In this document: positions 1 through 9,372 of the stretch, piece by piece
Layout of the letters: every line of letters begins with the position of its first letter
Position numbering within the stretch: the first letter of the stretch is position 1
From: Novosphingobium guangzhouense
GTDB lineage: Bacteria > Pseudomonadota > Alphaproteobacteria > Sphingomonadales > Sphingomonadaceae
Reading direction: 5' to 3'
Assembly: GCF_002896965.1 (NCBI RefSeq)
Contig: NZ_LYMM01000022.1
Coordinates: forward strand, 62,001 to 126,000
DNA length: 64,000 bases
The notes under the pieces: model-generated
What the model saw: only the letters and a program-made list of their open reading frames with translations
Told to the model about the DNA's origin: nothing
Databases searched by the model: none
Position numbers and translations under genes: made by a program

Positions 1-1
1 G

Positions 2-277
2 AACCTTGAAGGGGATGACGATATTCTTGCCGCCATCGCCTACATGGCCGCGCATTGCGAAAAGGTGGGGCGCGAAACCCCACCCAAAGTCATCGCCTCA
101 TCGACGTATTCGGTAAAGGCCGGCTGGAATGCGCAGGAAGCGCTGGACCATTTCGCCAACCTCAAGTCGCTCGGCGTCGATGGTTCCGGCGCGACGATCT
201 ACACCGATACGCGCGCCGAATATCTGGAACAGGCGCAAAAGTTCGGCGAAGACGTCATCGCGAAGATCGATTTCTGA
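2..277 (+). CDS. C-terminal part of a probable LLM-class (luciferase-like) oxidoreductase
   Basis: Only the last 91 codons are inside the window; the frame is open to the left edge, so this gene begins upstream. The visible part ends with a helix-rich tail (LDHFANLKSLGVDG, then AEYLEQAQKFGEDVIAKI) of the kind that closes the TIM barrel of flavin/F420-dependent luciferase-like monooxygenases of the TIGR03619 type. The catalytic and flavin-binding parts are not visible, so the reaction cannot be stated. It runs convergently into thiE, with a perfect hairpin between the two stop codons. Confidence 0.5.
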   Translation, partial: NLEGDDDILAAIAYMAAHCEKVGRETPPKVIASSTYSVKAGWNAQEALDHFANLKSLGVDGSGATIYTDTRAEYLEQAQKFGEDVIAKIDF

Positions 278-289
278 CGCGCCGGGCCA

Positions 290-316
290 GAACCTCAGGT
301 TCCGGGCCTGAGGTTC
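290..316. terminator. Perfect hairpin between convergent genes
   Basis: GAACCTCAGG at 290-299 pairs perfectly with CCTGAGGTTC at 307-316 across a 7-base loop. There is no U-run, but the position between two convergent stop codons suggests a shared, bidirectional transcription stop. Confidence 0.45.
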
Positions 317-342
317 CGGACCTGCGGTTCTGCCGCTGGCTC

Positions 343-990
343 TCAGCCCTGAACCGCCGCCAGCGCTTCGTGGAACGCGCGGATGGCCGCTTCCTCGTCG
401 CCGTTCCACACCGCACCCGATACAGCCAGGAAATCCGCGCCCGCACGGACAAGATCGCCGCAATTGTCGGGGGTGATACCGCCGATGGCAACGCAGGGAA
501 TCTCGAAGATCGACTGCCACCATTCCAGCAGATCAAGCCCGGCAACGTGCTTGGTCACTTTCGTCGTGGTCGGAAAGAACGCCCCGAACGCGACATAGTC
601 CGCCCCGTTGTCCCCCGCTTCCATGGCAAGATGGCGGCTGTTGTTGCAGGTCACGCCGATCTGCGCATCGCGGCCCAGCGCCTGACGCGCTTCTTCTACC
701 GTGCCGTCTTCCTGCCCCAGATGCACGCCGTCTGCGCCCAGACGCTTGGCAAGGCTGATCGAATCGTTGACGATGAAGGCCACTTCGCGATCCGCGCAGA
801 TCTTCTGCAACGGCTCTGCCAGACGCGCCGCTTCGTGCTGGTCCACGTCCTTCACGCGGAACTGGAAAGCCGCGACCTGCCCGGCGTCGAGCGCGCGTGC
901 AAGGCGTTCCGGGAATGCCCCGCCAACGTCGAGCGGCGAGATCAGGTAAAGCTGCGTGGGTTCGCGCGGAATGTCGGCTTCGTCGTTCAT
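343..990 (-). CDS. thiE: Thiamine phosphate synthase
   Basis: 215 residues, normal for ThiE, which joins HMP-pyrophosphate and THZ-phosphate to make thiamine monophosphate in the cytoplasm. Visible family features are the substrate/Mg strand FQFRVKD (Q43-x-R45-x-K47 type), the central GADGVHLGQED motif (the usual HLGQ.D signature), GVTCNNSRH, the segment YVAFGAFFPTTTK (usually GP.FPT.TK), and the phosphate-binding IGGIT...ADFLAVSGAVW end. It stands alone on the minus strand between a convergent oxidoreductase and a divergent lipoprotein gene. No TPP riboswitch was recognised upstream. The GAFFPTTTK variant instead of GPIFPT is typical of alphaproteobacterial ThiE homologues. Confidence 0.9.
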   Translation of the reverse strand: MNDEADIPREPTQLYLISPLDVGGAFPERLARALDAGQVAAFQFRVKDVDQHEAARLAEPLQKICADREVAFIVNDSISLAKRLGADGVHLGQEDGTVEEARQALGRDAQIGVTCNNSRHLAMEAGDNGADYVAFGAFFPTTTKVTKHVAGLDLLEWWQSIFEIPCVAIGGITPDNCGDLVRAGADFLAVSGAVWNGDEEAAIRAFHEALAAVQG

Positions 991-1095
991 GCCGAACGCT
1001 CTAGCCGCGCAAAGGCGCTACGCCAAGTCACCCGGAGCCATGTCGTTACCCACGTTCGGGAACCATTCAGGCGCAGGCGTGTTGCATCGCGGGTC

Positions 1096-1704
1096 ATGAG
1101 GATCCCCCTAGCGCTCGCCCTGACGGGTGCCGCCCTTTCCGGCTGCACCGTGATACCCCCCGCCGATCCGGCCCGGATGCAATCGTATACCCCGGCCTAT
1201 CCGCAAGCGGGCGCGCCGGCGCAACAGCCCGCACCGCCGCCCATGGCCCCGCCAGCAGCACAAACGCAGGCACCCGCCTATGCCGGCCCCGCGGTGACCC
1301 CGCCTTATGCGCCGGTACAGAGCCCGGTACAGAGCCCGGTACAGAGCAATGCGCCTGCGTCCGAACTCCCCCCCGCAACGCCGCAGCCGCCGCTGACTTA
1401 TGCCACGCTTGGCCAGACGGTGACCGTCGGAGGGCCGCGCATCACCCCGGTTGCCGTGCTGGAAGACAGCCGCTGCCCCATGAACGCCCGCTGCGTCTGG
1501 GCCGGGCAGGTCCGCCTGCGCGTGCGTGTCGAAAGCGGTCGCGGCGGCGAGGTGGAGGTAACGTCAGGCAAGCCCGTGACGGTGGCGGACGGCACGCTCG
1601 AACTGGTTGACGTCAGGCCCGACAAGGTCGCGGGCGGCGACAATCACGGCACCGTCGCGCAATCCGCCTATCGTTTCGGCTTCCGCTTCATGGGCGGGTA
1701 CTGA
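1096..1704 (+). CDS. Proline-rich outer-membrane-type lipoprotein
   Basis: 202 residues. The start at 1096 is chosen because it gives a short signal peptide ending in the lipobox ALSGC (Cys at residue 17); an open frame reaches far upstream but is antisense to thiE. After the lipidated Cys come about 80 residues of Pro/Ala/Gln-rich linker, including three tandem PVQS units from a 12-bp tandem repeat at about 1313-1347. The C-terminal domain (about residues 110-202) carries the DSRCPMNARCVWAG signature seen in uncharacterised sphingomonad proteins; its two cysteines could form a disulfide. Function unknown; a periplasmic or surface lipoprotein is the safest description. Confidence 0.75.
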   Translation: MRIPLALALTGAALSGCTVIPPADPARMQSYTPAYPQAGAPAQQPAPPPMAPPAAQTQAPAYAGPAVTPPYAPVQSPVQSPVQSNAPASELPPATPQPPLTYATLGQTVTVGGPRITPVAVLEDSRCPMNARCVWAGQVRLRVRVESGRGGEVEVTSGKPVTVADGTLELVDVRPDKVAGGDNHGTVAQSAYRFGFRFMGGY

Positions 1705-1711
1705 TCGCACG

Positions 1712-1740
1712 AAAAAGGCGGCGCCCTTTCGAGCGCCGCC
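1712..1740. terminator. Bidirectional intrinsic terminator
   Basis: GGCGGCGC (1717-1724) pairs with GCGCCGCC (1733-1740). Read on the minus strand the hairpin is followed by TTTTT, giving a strong stop for fda; on the plus strand it follows the lipoprotein stop codon closely. Confidence 0.8.
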
Positions 1741-1765
1741 TTCATCATGTTTCGTGCAGAAAGGC

Positions 1766-2677
1766 TCAGGCTGCAGCGGCAGCTTCCGCCTTTTGCGTCG
1801 AACCGGCGTAGATCTCGTCGATCGCTTCGCCGAGTGCGGCGTCGAATTCGGCGTCGCTCATCTGCGAGCGCAGGTCCGAAAGCAACGCGCGGCTGAAGCT
1901 GGCGATAATGCCCTTGTTCTTTGCCAGTTCGGCGCAGGCATCGGTACGCGAATAGCCGCCCGAAAGCGCCACCACGCGCAGCACCTTGGGGTGATCGACC
2001 AGCGCATCGAAAGTGCCCGGCACGATCGGCAGCGAAAGCTTGAGCATCACCTTCTGCCCCTCGGGCAGCGCATCAAGGTTTTCGAGGATCGCGGCAAGGA
2101 GCAGCTTGTCGCACTCCGCACGGGTTTCGCTCTTGATGTTCACTTCGGGCTCGATGATCGGCATCATCCCGTGCGACAGCACTTGCGCACCGATCGCAAA
2201 CTGCTGCTTGACGACCGCCGCGATACCTTCGGCATTGGCCGAATTGATGACCGAACGTTCCTTGGTGCCGTAGACGCCCAGCGCCTTCGAACGGGCAAGC
2301 AGTTCGTCCAGCGTCGGCATCGGCTTCATCATCTGAACGCCGTTGGCCTCATCCTCCAGGCCCTTGTCGATCTTGATGAAGGGGACCACGCCCTTGGCGA
2401 TCAGCGCCTGCGGGGTCGGCACGCCGTCGACGGTGCCGTCCATGGTGCGTTCGAACAGGATCGCACCGATGACCTTCTCCCCGGTGAAAGCCTTCGACGA
2501 AATGATCCGCGCGCGCATTTCGTGGATCAGGCCGAACATCTCCTCCTCGTTCGACCAGGCACCTTCCTCGATACCGTAACCCTTCAGCGCCTTGGGCGTC
2601 GAACCGCCGCTCTGGTCGAGTGCGGCGATAAAGCCGTCACCATCAGCTATCTTGGCCGTCATTTCCGAATACTGCAT
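1766..2677 (-). CDS. fda: Class I fructose-bisphosphate aldolase
   Basis: 303 residues from the ATG at 2677, which has a strong AGGAGGAG ribosome site a few bases upstream; a longer frame to 2752 has no such site. The protein cleaves or forms fructose 1,6-bisphosphate. It opens with the signature MTAKI..GDGFIAALDQSGGSTPKAL of the bacterial class I (Schiff-base) FBA family; the KLSLP segment carries the lysine of the active site and RVVALSGGYSR the phosphate-binding loop. It lies downstream of pgk, gap and tkt on the same strand but is separated from them by an acyltransferase gene. A U-tailed terminator follows. Confidence 0.92.
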   Translation of the reverse strand: MQYSEMTAKIADGDGFIAALDQSGGSTPKALKGYGIEEGAWSNEEEMFGLIHEMRARIISSKAFTGEKVIGAILFERTMDGTVDGVPTPQALIAKGVVPFIKIDKGLEDEANGVQMMKPMPTLDELLARSKALGVYGTKERSVINSANAEGIAAVVKQQFAIGAQVLSHGMMPIIEPEVNIKSETRAECDKLLLAAILENLDALPEGQKVMLKLSLPIVPGTFDALVDHPKVLRVVALSGGYSRTDACAELAKNKGIIASFSRALLSDLRSQMSDAEFDAALGEAIDEIYAGSTQKAEAAAAA

Positions 2678-2766
2678 GGTTTCTCCTCCTGAGTTGTTCG
2701 GCAACTTGAAATCAAGCCTACGCTGCGCTCCCTCACTTCGCAACTGCGGCATAGTTCATGAGACGC

Positions 2767-3846
2767 TCAATCCGGCATCGCGCGCGGCGGCACGTTACGG
2801 CTGCGCGCGTGCAGCATCACGTTCAGACGGCGGCGCAGCGGAATGTCCACGAAGCGCACGCAAAGCCAGCCCAGCCCGACACATGCCGCAAGGTAGACCG
2901 CGCCCATCAGCACTTCGTTCCAGCCCAGATCGTCCTTGAAGTAGCGCAGCGGCTCCATCAGCGCCCAGTGCACGGCGTAAACCGCATATGAGACTTCGCC
3001 AAGGAACCACGCGACCGGCATCAGGACGCGCGATGGTTCCCCGCGCGATCCGAGCCAGACCAGCAGCGGCGAAACAAGCACGGCGCAAGTTACGTCGTAC
3101 CAGCCCTTGGGAATGAAGGCGGGGTCCGCCACCAGCATCGTCACGATGGCGACAAGGCACAGTACACCCAGCCATCCGGGGTGGCGCACATCCTTCGCCG
3201 GCAGTCCCGCGATCAGCACGCCCGCCGTGAACGACATCGTGGTGCGCAGCATCGTCAGGCCCATCTGGCTCCATAGGGGCCCGATGTTGCCGCCTTCACG
3301 CGCCAGCACTTCGGGCACGAACAATGCTGCAGCTGCGAGCGCTACGGCCAGTTGCGCCATGCGCGGAATGCGGAACAGCACCAGCGCCAGCCCAAGACTG
3401 GCGACAAGTTCGAAGAACAGCGACCAGGCCGGCACGTTCGTCGGGAACAGTGTGTGCGTGAAAGGCGACGGCAGCATCAGCAGGTTGGGCGGCAGCGACT
3501 TGCCGATCTTGGCAAAGCTGTAGAAGTCGCCCTTGCCGGTCCAGTGATTGGATATCGCCGAAAGCGTGGTGATTACCAGACCCGCAAGGAACAGCGGATA
3601 AAGCCGCACCAGCCGCTGCTTCATGAACGCCCAGGTCGTCAAGCCGCCTCGCCAGCGCGGCAGATAAGTGCGGCACAGCACGAAGCCGGACAGTGCGAAG
3701 AAGAAGTCCACCGCGACGTAGCCGTGCGGTGCCTGCGAGATGTTGTAGTGGAACAGCGCCACGGCCAGCGCGGCAACGCCCCGCATGCCGTCCAGCGTGA
3801 CGTACCGGCCCTGCCAGGGCGGTGCGGTGCGATCACGGGCGGTCAT
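2767..3846 (-). CDS. Acyltransferase 3 family membrane protein
   Basis: 359 residues with about ten hydrophobic segments. The N-terminus contains LDGMRGVAALAVALFHY, the R-x10-H motif of the acyltransferase-3 (OafA/NolL/YrhL) family, followed by VDFFFALSGFVL, also typical. Members move acetyl or other acyl groups across the inner membrane onto surface sugars such as O-antigen or exopolysaccharide. It is unrelated in function to the flanking glycolytic genes. Substrate unknown. Confidence 0.85.
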   Translation of the reverse strand: MTARDRTAPPWQGRYVTLDGMRGVAALAVALFHYNISQAPHGYVAVDFFFALSGFVLCRTYLPRWRGGLTTWAFMKQRLVRLYPLFLAGLVITTLSAISNHWTGKGDFYSFAKIGKSLPPNLLMLPSPFTHTLFPTNVPAWSLFFELVASLGLALVLFRIPRMAQLAVALAAAALFVPEVLAREGGNIGPLWSQMGLTMLRTTMSFTAGVLIAGLPAKDVRHPGWLGVLCLVAIVTMLVADPAFIPKGWYDVTCAVLVSPLLVWLGSRGEPSRVLMPVAWFLGEVSYAVYAVHWALMEPLRYFKDDLGWNEVLMGAVYLAACVGLGWLCVRFVDIPLRRRLNVMLHARSRNVPPRAMPD

Positions 3847-3997
3847 TCGCAGGCCATCTTCTCGAACAATCCCAGTAGCCCCGGACCTGATCCGGAGCTG
3901 TCGGCCGCCGTGCCCCGGCTTGCAGCCGGGCCTGCAGCGGCCAGCACCCTTCTAAAGACAGCAAGCGGCCCCGACGAATGCCGGGGCCGCAATGAAG
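3847..3997. terminator. Intergenic palindromes and pgk terminator
   Basis: GCGGCCCCG (3965-3973) and CGGGGCCGC (3982-3990) form a perfect 9-bp stem just beyond the pgk stop codon (minus strand), followed on that strand by a T-rich stretch. Between it and the acyltransferase start lie two further GC-rich palindromes (CCGGACCTGATCCGG type at about 3887 and CCCGGCTTGCAGCCGGG at about 3913) that resemble REP-type intergenic repeats. Confidence 0.65.
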
Positions 3998-5197
3998 TCA
4001 GACTTCCAGCGCCGCAACGCCGGGCAGTTCCTTGCCTTCCATCCATTCGAGGAAGGCACCACCCGCCGTCGAGATGTAGGAAAAGTCCTGCGCAACACCT
4101 GCGTGGTTCAGCGCCGCAACGGTATCGCCACCGCCTGCGACCGAGACCAGCGAGCCGTCTGCGGTCAGCGCCGCAGCGGTCTTTGCCAGCGCCACGGTGG
4201 CGGCATCGAAAGGCTCCATCTCGAACGCGCCAAGCGGACCGTTCCACACCAGCGTGCGGCAGTTCTTGAGCACGTCACCCAGGGTTTCTGCGGCATTCGG
4301 ACCGGCATCGAGGATCATCTCGTCCGCCGCCACTTCATGCACGTTGCAGGTGCGCAGGCTGGGCGGGTTGGCCGCGAATTCCTTGGAGACGACAACGTCA
4401 TACGGCAGGTGGACCGTGCACCCTGCGCCATCCGCCGTGGCGAGAATCTCGTTGGCGGTGTCAGTCAGGTCGTGCTCGCAAAGCGACTTGCCCACGTCCA
4501 CGCCCTTTGCGGCCAGAAACGTGTTGGCCATGCCGCCACCGATGATGAGGTGATCGACCTGCGTGACGAGGTGCTTCAGCACGTCCAGCTTGGACGAAAC
4601 CTTGGCCCCGCCGACAACGGCAGCGACCGGCTTTTCAGGAGTGCCGAGCGCCTTTTCCAGCGCCTCCAGCTCAGCCTGCATCGAACGACCGGCGTAAGCA
4701 GGCAGCACCTTGGCCAGCCCTTCGGTGGTGGCATGGGCGCGGTGCGCGGCGGAGAAGGCGTCGTTGACGTAGAAGTCGCCGTTGGCGGCGATCGCTGCGG
4801 CGAGTTCGGGGTCGTTCTTTTCCTCGCCCTTCCAGAAACGCGTGTTCTCAAGGATTGCGATGTCGCCCGCACGCAGGATGCCGACGGCCTGCTTGACCAC
4901 GTCGCCGGTGACCTCGGGCACGAACATCACTTCCTTGCCCAGCGTCGTCTCGACCGCGCCGACGACCATCGAAAGCGACTGGTTCGGCACGCGTTCACCC
5001 TTGGGGCGTCCGAAGTGCGCAAGCAGGAGAACCTTTGCGCCCTTTTCGCTCAACTCAAGGATCGTGGGAGCCGCGGCGCGGATGCGGGTGTCGTCCGTTA
5101 CGGCGCCATCCTGCATCGGCAGGTTGAGGTCGACGCGCACCAGCGCGACCTTGCCATTCACGTCACCAAGATCGTCCAGGGTCTTGAAAGCGCTCAT
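3998..5197 (-). CDS. pgk: Phosphoglycerate kinase
   Basis: 399 residues, full family length. It transfers phosphate between 1,3-bisphosphoglycerate and ADP in glycolysis/gluconeogenesis. Family landmarks in order: VRVDLNLPM near the N-terminus, the AHFGRPKG substrate loop, [27 protein letters not shown], the [11 protein letters not shown] strand, WNGPLGAFE, and the nucleotide-binding [12 protein letters not shown]. It follows gap on the same strand with a 146-bp gap that contains a long hairpin. Confidence 0.97.
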   Translation of the reverse strand: MSAFKTLDDLGDVNGKVALVRVDLNLPMQDGAVTDDTRIRAAAPTILELSEKGAKVLLLAHFGRPKGERVPNQSLSMVVGAVETTLGKEVMFVPEVTGDVVKQAVGILRAGDIAILENTRFWKGEEKNDPELAAAIAANGDFYVNDAFSAAHRAHATTEGLAKVLPAYAGRSMQAELEALEKALGTPEKPVAAVVGGAKVSSKLDVLKHLVTQVDHLIIGGGMANTFLAAKGVDVGKSLCEHDLTDTANEILATADGAGCTVHLPYDVVVSKEFAANPPSLRTCNVHEVAADEMILDAGPNAAETLGDVLKNCRTLVWNGPLGAFEMEPFDAATVALAKTAAALTADGSLVSVAGGGDTVAALNHAGVAQDFSYISTAGGAFLEWMEGKELPGVAALEV

Positions 5198-5261
5198 CTC
5201 TCGATCCTCATCTCGTCACCGGCAGCGCGCGAGCCGCCGTTCATGGTCCCGGAATATGCAG

Positions 5262-5295
5262 CGCCGCGAAAGTCCAATGATGGACTTTCGCGGCG
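5262..5295. terminator. 15-bp perfect hairpin between gap and pgk
   Basis: The 15 bases at 5262-5276 (CGCCGCGAAAGTCCA) pair perfectly with 5281-5295 across an ATGA loop. A second, shorter hairpin (GGCGGA...TCCGCC) lies at about 5308-5331. They sit between two minus-strand genes of one pathway, so they may reduce read-through from gap into pgk or stabilise the gap mRNA 3' end. No U-run is visible. Confidence 0.6.
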
Positions 5296-5343
5296 ACAGC
5301 AAGGACGGCGGACCTTCAGAAAGATCCGCCGCCATAGTCATTT

Positions 5344-6351
5344 TCAGAGCAGGCCGCCCATCACGCCGGCCGTGTCGATCATGCGGTTGGAGAAGCCCCA
5401 CTCGTTGTCGTACCACGAAAGCACGCGCACCAGCTTGCCTTCGAGCACGGCGGTTTCGAGGCTGTCGATGGTCGACGAGTGCGAATCGTGGTTGAAGTCG
5501 ATCGAGACCAGCGGTTCCTCGGTATAGCCGAGCACGCCCTTGAGCTCGCCTTCCGCAGCAGCCTTGAGCAGCGCGTTGACTTCCTCAGCGGTGGTGTCAC
5601 GCGCGGGCACGAAGGTCAGGTCGACGACCGACACGTTCGGGGTCGGCACGCGGATCGACGAACCATCGAGCTTGCCCTTCAGCGCAGGAAGCACGAGGCC
5701 CACGGCAACGGCGGCGCCGGTGCTGGTCGGGATCATGTTCATCGCGGCGGCGCGGGCGCGGCGCGGATCCTTGTGGATCTGGTCGAGGATCTTCTGGTCG
5801 TTGGTGTACGAGTGGATCGTGGTCATCAGGCCACGCTCGATACCGATCTTCTCGTGCAGAACCTTGGCGAAGGGCGCGAGGCAGTTGGTGGTGCACGAAG
5901 CGTTCGACACGACGAGGTGGTCGGCGGTCAGTTCTTCATGGTTCACGCCGTAGACCACGGTGAGGTCGACGCCCTTGGCGGGGGCCGAGATCAGCACGCG
6001 CTTGGCGCCGGCGGTCAGGTGCTTGGAAGCGCTGTCCTTGTCGACGAAGAAGCCCGTGCATTCCAGCGCGATGTCGATGCCGTTGGCGGCATGCGGCAGG
6101 TTCGCGGGATCGCGTTCTGCGGTCACCTTGATGCGCTTGCCGTTGACGATCAGATCGCTGCCGTCGACTTCGACGTCGCCCGGGAACGTGCCGTGGACGC
6201 TGTCGCGCTTGAAGAGGAGCGCATTGGCCTTGGCGTCGGCCAGGTCGTTGATCGACACCAGCTCGAGGTCATGGTCGGTACGCTCCAGAATGGCGCGGGC
6301 GACATTGCGTCCGATACGTCCGAAACCGTTGATCGCAACCTTGATCGCCAT
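5344..6351 (-). CDS. gap: Glyceraldehyde-3-phosphate dehydrogenase, type I
   Basis: 335 residues. It carries out the NAD(P)-dependent phosphorylating oxidation of glyceraldehyde 3-phosphate. The Rossmann motif NGFGRIGRN is at the N-terminus, the catalytic Cys lies in [12 protein letters not shown], and the inorganic-phosphate/substrate sites TSTGAA and [10 protein letters not shown] are present. It starts about 15 bp downstream of the tkt stop codon, so the two are probably one transcript (tkt-gap-pgk). Confidence 0.97.
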   Translation of the reverse strand: MAIKVAINGFGRIGRNVARAILERTDHDLELVSINDLADAKANALLFKRDSVHGTFPGDVEVDGSDLIVNGKRIKVTAERDPANLPHAANGIDIALECTGFFVDKDSASKHLTAGAKRVLISAPAKGVDLTVVYGVNHEELTADHLVVSNASCTTNCLAPFAKVLHEKIGIERGLMTTIHSYTNDQKILDQIHKDPRRARAAAMNMIPTSTGAAVAVGLVLPALKGKLDGSSIRVPTPNVSVVDLTFVPARDTTAEEVNALLKAAAEGELKGVLGYTEEPLVSIDFNHDSHSSTIDSLETAVLEGKLVRVLSWYDNEWGFSNRMIDTAGVMGGLL

Positions 6352-6366
6352 AATCCTTATCTCCTC

Positions 6367-8355
6367 TTAGACGCTGAGCTTTTCGAGAATCTGCGGCACG
6401 ATCGCATCGACGGTAAAGCCGAAGCGTTCGAACAGCACCTTGGCGGGCGCCGACGCACCGAAGCGGTCGAGGCCGATATTGAGGCCGCCATTGCGGCTGA
6501 ATGCGGTGAAGCGTTCCCAACCGTGAGTCACGCCCGCCTCGATCGAGACGCGCAGGATCGACGGATCGTTGGGCAGCACTTCATGCTTGTACGCGGCGTC
6601 CTGCGCCTCGAACAGTTCCATGCACGGCATCGAGACGACATCCGCACCGATACCCTGGCCCTGCAGTGCATCGCGCACCTTCACTGCCAGTTCGACTTCC
6701 GAACCGGTGGCGACCAGGATCACCTTGCGGCCACCCTCTGCACGGCGCAGCGTGTAGGCGCCCCGCGCCGAGAGCATCGTGCCCGAAGTGCGCAGCTGCG
6801 GCAGGTTCTGGCGGGTCAGCGCAAGGACCGACGGCGTTTCCGCGCTTTCCAGCGCGATCTGCCAGCACTCGGCGGTTTCGATCACGTCGGCCGGGCGGAA
6901 CACGTTGAGGTTCGGGATCAGGCGCAGCGACATGACCGTCTCGACCGGCTGGTGTGTCGGGCCGTCTTCGCCAAGGCCGATGCTGTCATGCGTCAGCACG
7001 TAGATCACGCGGGTCTGCTGCAGCGCCGACATGCGGATGGCATTGCGGGCATAGTCCGAGAAGATCAGGAACGTACCGCCGTAAGGGATCACGCCGCCAT
7101 GCAGCGCCATGCCGTTCATCGCCGCCGACATGCCGAATTCGCGGATGCCGTAATAGACGTAGCGGCCCGAATAATCGTCAGCGTTGAAAGCGGACTGGCA
7201 CTTGGCCTTGGTGTTGTTCGAACCGGTAAGGTCGGCCGAACCGCCCAGCATTTCGGGCACCAGCGGCGCGAGGACGTTGAGCACGTTCTCCGATGCCTTG
7301 CGGGTGGCGACGGTGGTTTCGCTTTCCAGCCAGCCGGCGAAGGTCTTGGCGGCTTCATCGCCCGAAGGCAGTTCGCCGGCCATGCGGCGGGTCAGTTCCG
7401 CGCCCTTGTCGGATGCGGCAAGGCGGGCTTCCCATTCGGCGCGCGCCTTCGCGCCCTTTTCGCCGAGCGAGCGCCAATCGGCAAGGATCTCGGCCGGAAT
7501 CTCGAACGGAGCGTGGGCCCAGCCGATGTTTTCACGGGTGGCGGCGATTTCGGCGTCGCCCAGCGGTGCGCCGTGGACGTCGTGGCCACCTTCCTTGTTC
7601 GGGGCGCCCTTGCCGATCAGCGTGCGGCAGGCGACGAGCGTGGGCTTGTCCGAAGCGGCAGCCTGACCCAGCGCGCGCTCGATGTCGGCGAAGTCATGGC
7701 CGTCGCATTCGAACACGTCCCAGCCCGACGCGCGGTAACGTGCGGGAATGTCTTCCGAGGTCGAAAGCGATGCATCGCCGTCGATCGTGATCTTGTTATC
7801 GTCCCACAGCACCTTCAGGCGACCCAGCTTGAGCGTGCCGGCAAGGCCGATCGCTTCGTGGTTGACGCCTTCCATGAGGCAGCCGTCACCGGCGATGACC
7901 CAGGTGTTGTGATCAACCAGATCGTCGCCGAAAGTCGCCGCAAGGTGGCGCTCTGCCATCGCCATGCCGACAGCCATCGCCACACCCTGACCCAGCGGGC
8001 CGGTGGTGCATTCGACGCCTTCGATCAGGAAGTTTTCGGGGTGGCCGGCGCAGACCGAACCCATCTGGCGGAAGTTCCGGATATCTTCCAGCGTCGGGCT
8101 GGCATAGCCGGTCAGGTGCAGCAGCGAGTAGATGAGCATCGAGCCATGGCCCGCCGACAGCACGAAGCGGTCACGGTCCGCCCACTTGGGGGCCGAGGGA
8201 TCGAACTTGAGGAACTTGGCGAAGAGCACCGTGGCGACATCGGCCATGCCCATGGGCATGCCGGGATGGCCGCTGTTGGCAGCCTGCACCGCATCCATCG
8301 AAAGCGCCCGGATGGCGTTGGCCATCGGCGCAAGACGGTCGGAAGCGAGGGTCAT
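6367..8355 (-). CDS. tkt: Transketolase
   Basis: 662 residues, the normal length. It is a thiamine-diphosphate enzyme of the pentose phosphate and Calvin-type interconversions. Visible: the substrate-binding [11 protein letters not shown] near residue 30, the ThDP/metal motif [13 protein letters not shown], the pyrimidine-domain segment [18 protein letters not shown], and the C-terminal [13 protein letters not shown]. The start at 8355 is preceded by a CCGGAG ribosome site that lies inside the 12-bp palindrome TACTCCGGAGTA (8361-8372). It heads the tkt-gap-pgk block. Confidence 0.97.
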   Translation of the reverse strand: MTLASDRLAPMANAIRALSMDAVQAANSGHPGMPMGMADVATVLFAKFLKFDPSAPKWADRDRFVLSAGHGSMLIYSLLHLTGYASPTLEDIRNFRQMGSVCAGHPENFLIEGVECTTGPLGQGVAMAVGMAMAERHLAATFGDDLVDHNTWVIAGDGCLMEGVNHEAIGLAGTLKLGRLKVLWDDNKITIDGDASLSTSEDIPARYRASGWDVFECDGHDFADIERALGQAAASDKPTLVACRTLIGKGAPNKEGGHDVHGAPLGDAEIAATRENIGWAHAPFEIPAEILADWRSLGEKGAKARAEWEARLAASDKGAELTRRMAGELPSGDEAAKTFAGWLESETTVATRKASENVLNVLAPLVPEMLGGSADLTGSNNTKAKCQSAFNADDYSGRYVYYGIREFGMSAAMNGMALHGGVIPYGGTFLIFSDYARNAIRMSALQQTRVIYVLTHDSIGLGEDGPTHQPVETVMSLRLIPNLNVFRPADVIETAECWQIALESAETPSVLALTRQNLPQLRTSGTMLSARGAYTLRRAEGGRKVILVATGSEVELAVKVRDALQGQGIGADVVSMPCMELFEAQDAAYKHEVLPNDPSILRVSIEAGVTHGWERFTAFSRNGGLNIGLDRFGASAPAKVLFERFGFTVDAIVPQILEKLSV

Positions 8356-8593
8356 GGGATTACTCCGGAGTACGCAAGAATGCAGGACGATTCGTCTATT
8401 GCGACCCCCTTTAGGGAGAGGTCGCCTCCCGTCAAGTTCACCGCCGGATTTCCCGCTCTTCGGACGCAGGACTGCACCTCTTCATGCGACCCGCCGCACC
8501 TCTCGCACCATTCAGGCAGAAGCAGGTGACAAGATTGTGAACAACCCCCGCCAAGTGCTTGCCGGAACGCGCCAACCGGCGCAGCGCAGGAAC

Positions 8594-8845
8594 ATGGAAC
8601 ACCCGCTTATGGATCGGGCGACCGGCGCGGTTGCCGAGGAAAGCGCATCCACGCGCGCCATCTCCCTGCTTGCACTCGACCGGATCGAGGCCGCATTGGC
8701 GCGGATCGAAGATGCCGCTTCCGCCTGCATCGGCCAGAGCGCCGACTTGCGCCGTCGCCATGAAGACCTCAAGGCCAGCGTCGCACAGTCGCTGTCAGGG
8801 CTGGACGACCTGCTTGCCCGGCGAATTCCGGTGGAGGAAGACTGA
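8594..8845 (+). CDS. Small coiled-coil protein preceding zapA
   Basis: 83 residues from ATG 8594; other starts upstream are possible and not excluded. The sequence is mostly helical and charged (LDRIEAALARIEDAASACIGQSADLRRRHEDLKASV), as expected for a short coiled coil. Its stop codon overlaps the zapA start (TGATG), so the two are translationally coupled. A small gene in this position is common in sphingomonads; a role alongside ZapA in cell division is only an inference from position. Confidence 0.7.
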   Translation: MEHPLMDRATGAVAEESASTRAISLLALDRIEAALARIEDAASACIGQSADLRRRHEDLKASVAQSLSGLDDLLARRIPVEED

Positions 8846-9177
8846 TGGGCAACGTCACCCTTGGGATCGGCGGGCGCGAATTCATGCTGGCCTGTGCCGA
8901 CGGCGAGGAGGCGCACATCCTGCGCCTTGCCCGGCTGATCGATTCGAAGGCCACCGCATCCGGCGCGGTCGGCCAGACGGAAACGCGCATGCTGCTGTTC
9001 GCCGCGCTGATGATGGCCGACGAACTTCACGAGCTGCGATCGCGGCCCGAACCGCAGGCGGTTCTTCCCATCGAAGTCCCGGCGATTCCCCCGCAGTTCG
9101 CGGAAAGGCTGGCCCGCATCGCCGCGCGTGTCGAAAATCTTGCCGACCTTCTTGAGACTGAAGCGGCAAACGCCTAG
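8845..9177 (+). CDS. zapA: Cell division protein ZapA
   Basis: 110 residues. ZapA bundles FtsZ protofilaments at the division ring. The N-terminal globular part has the family pattern VTLGIGGREFMLACADGEEAHILRLARLID, followed by a long coiled coil ending in RIAARVENLADLLE. Assignment is strengthened by what follows: a probable 6S RNA, and beyond the prophage the 5-formyl-THF cyclo-ligase gene, the conserved zapA-ssrS-fau order of proteobacteria. Confidence 0.88.
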   Translation: MGNVTLGIGGREFMLACADGEEAHILRLARLIDSKATASGAVGQTETRMLLFAALMMADELHELRSRPEPQAVLPIEVPAIPPQFAERLARIAARVENLADLLETEAANA

Positions 9178-9181
9178 ATAG

Positions 9182-9319
9182 GGCGCGACGGGATCTGCCC
9201 GGCACGTGCCGTTCGAACATCCCTGAGGCTATAAGCAATCCATTGGGGGCTGTCCCTGCCCGGATCCTGGTCCGGAACACATGGTCCCCACCTGACGTCG
9301 AGGCGTCAGAGGATTTCTA
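9182..9319 (+). ncRNA. ssrS: Probable 6S RNA
   Basis: This non-coding stretch sits exactly where proteobacteria keep 6S RNA, between zapA and the cyclo-ligase gene. It contains the CCCTGAGG-type segment, a GC-rich central region able to form a long interrupted hairpin, and a 3' stem CTGACG/CGTCAG (about 9293-9309). 6S RNA binds sigma70-RNA polymerase and damps transcription in stationary phase. The ends are estimated; the 3' end runs into the phage attachment core, which keeps it intact after integration. The identification rests on synteny and partial motifs; a covariance-model search (Rfam 6S) would decide it. Confidence 0.65.
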
Positions 9320-9338
9320 GGAAACGACCCATGGTGGA
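9314..9338. other. attL core (25-bp direct repeat)
   Basis: The 25 bases here are identical to 50517-50541. The core starts TTTCTAGG and ends CATGGTGGA, thus including the cyclo-ligase start codon. Similarity continues with a one-base indel on the right side (CCGTCACC in both). At this end the ATG heads only a short open frame (42 codons) into phage DNA. Confidence 0.92.
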
Positions 9339-9372
9339 TTCCGTCACCGTTTCCAATAACTTAGCCTCACCG

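Noticed and set aside
55..1704. A long plus-strand frame covering thiE
   Set aside because: Only its last 203 codons, from 1096, look like protein (signal peptide and lipobox). The rest is antisense to the well-supported thiE.
3992..5527. Long plus-strand frames antisense to pgk, gap and tkt (for example to 8529)
   Set aside because: They mirror highly conserved glycolytic genes and have no recognisable domains; typical of GC-rich genomes.
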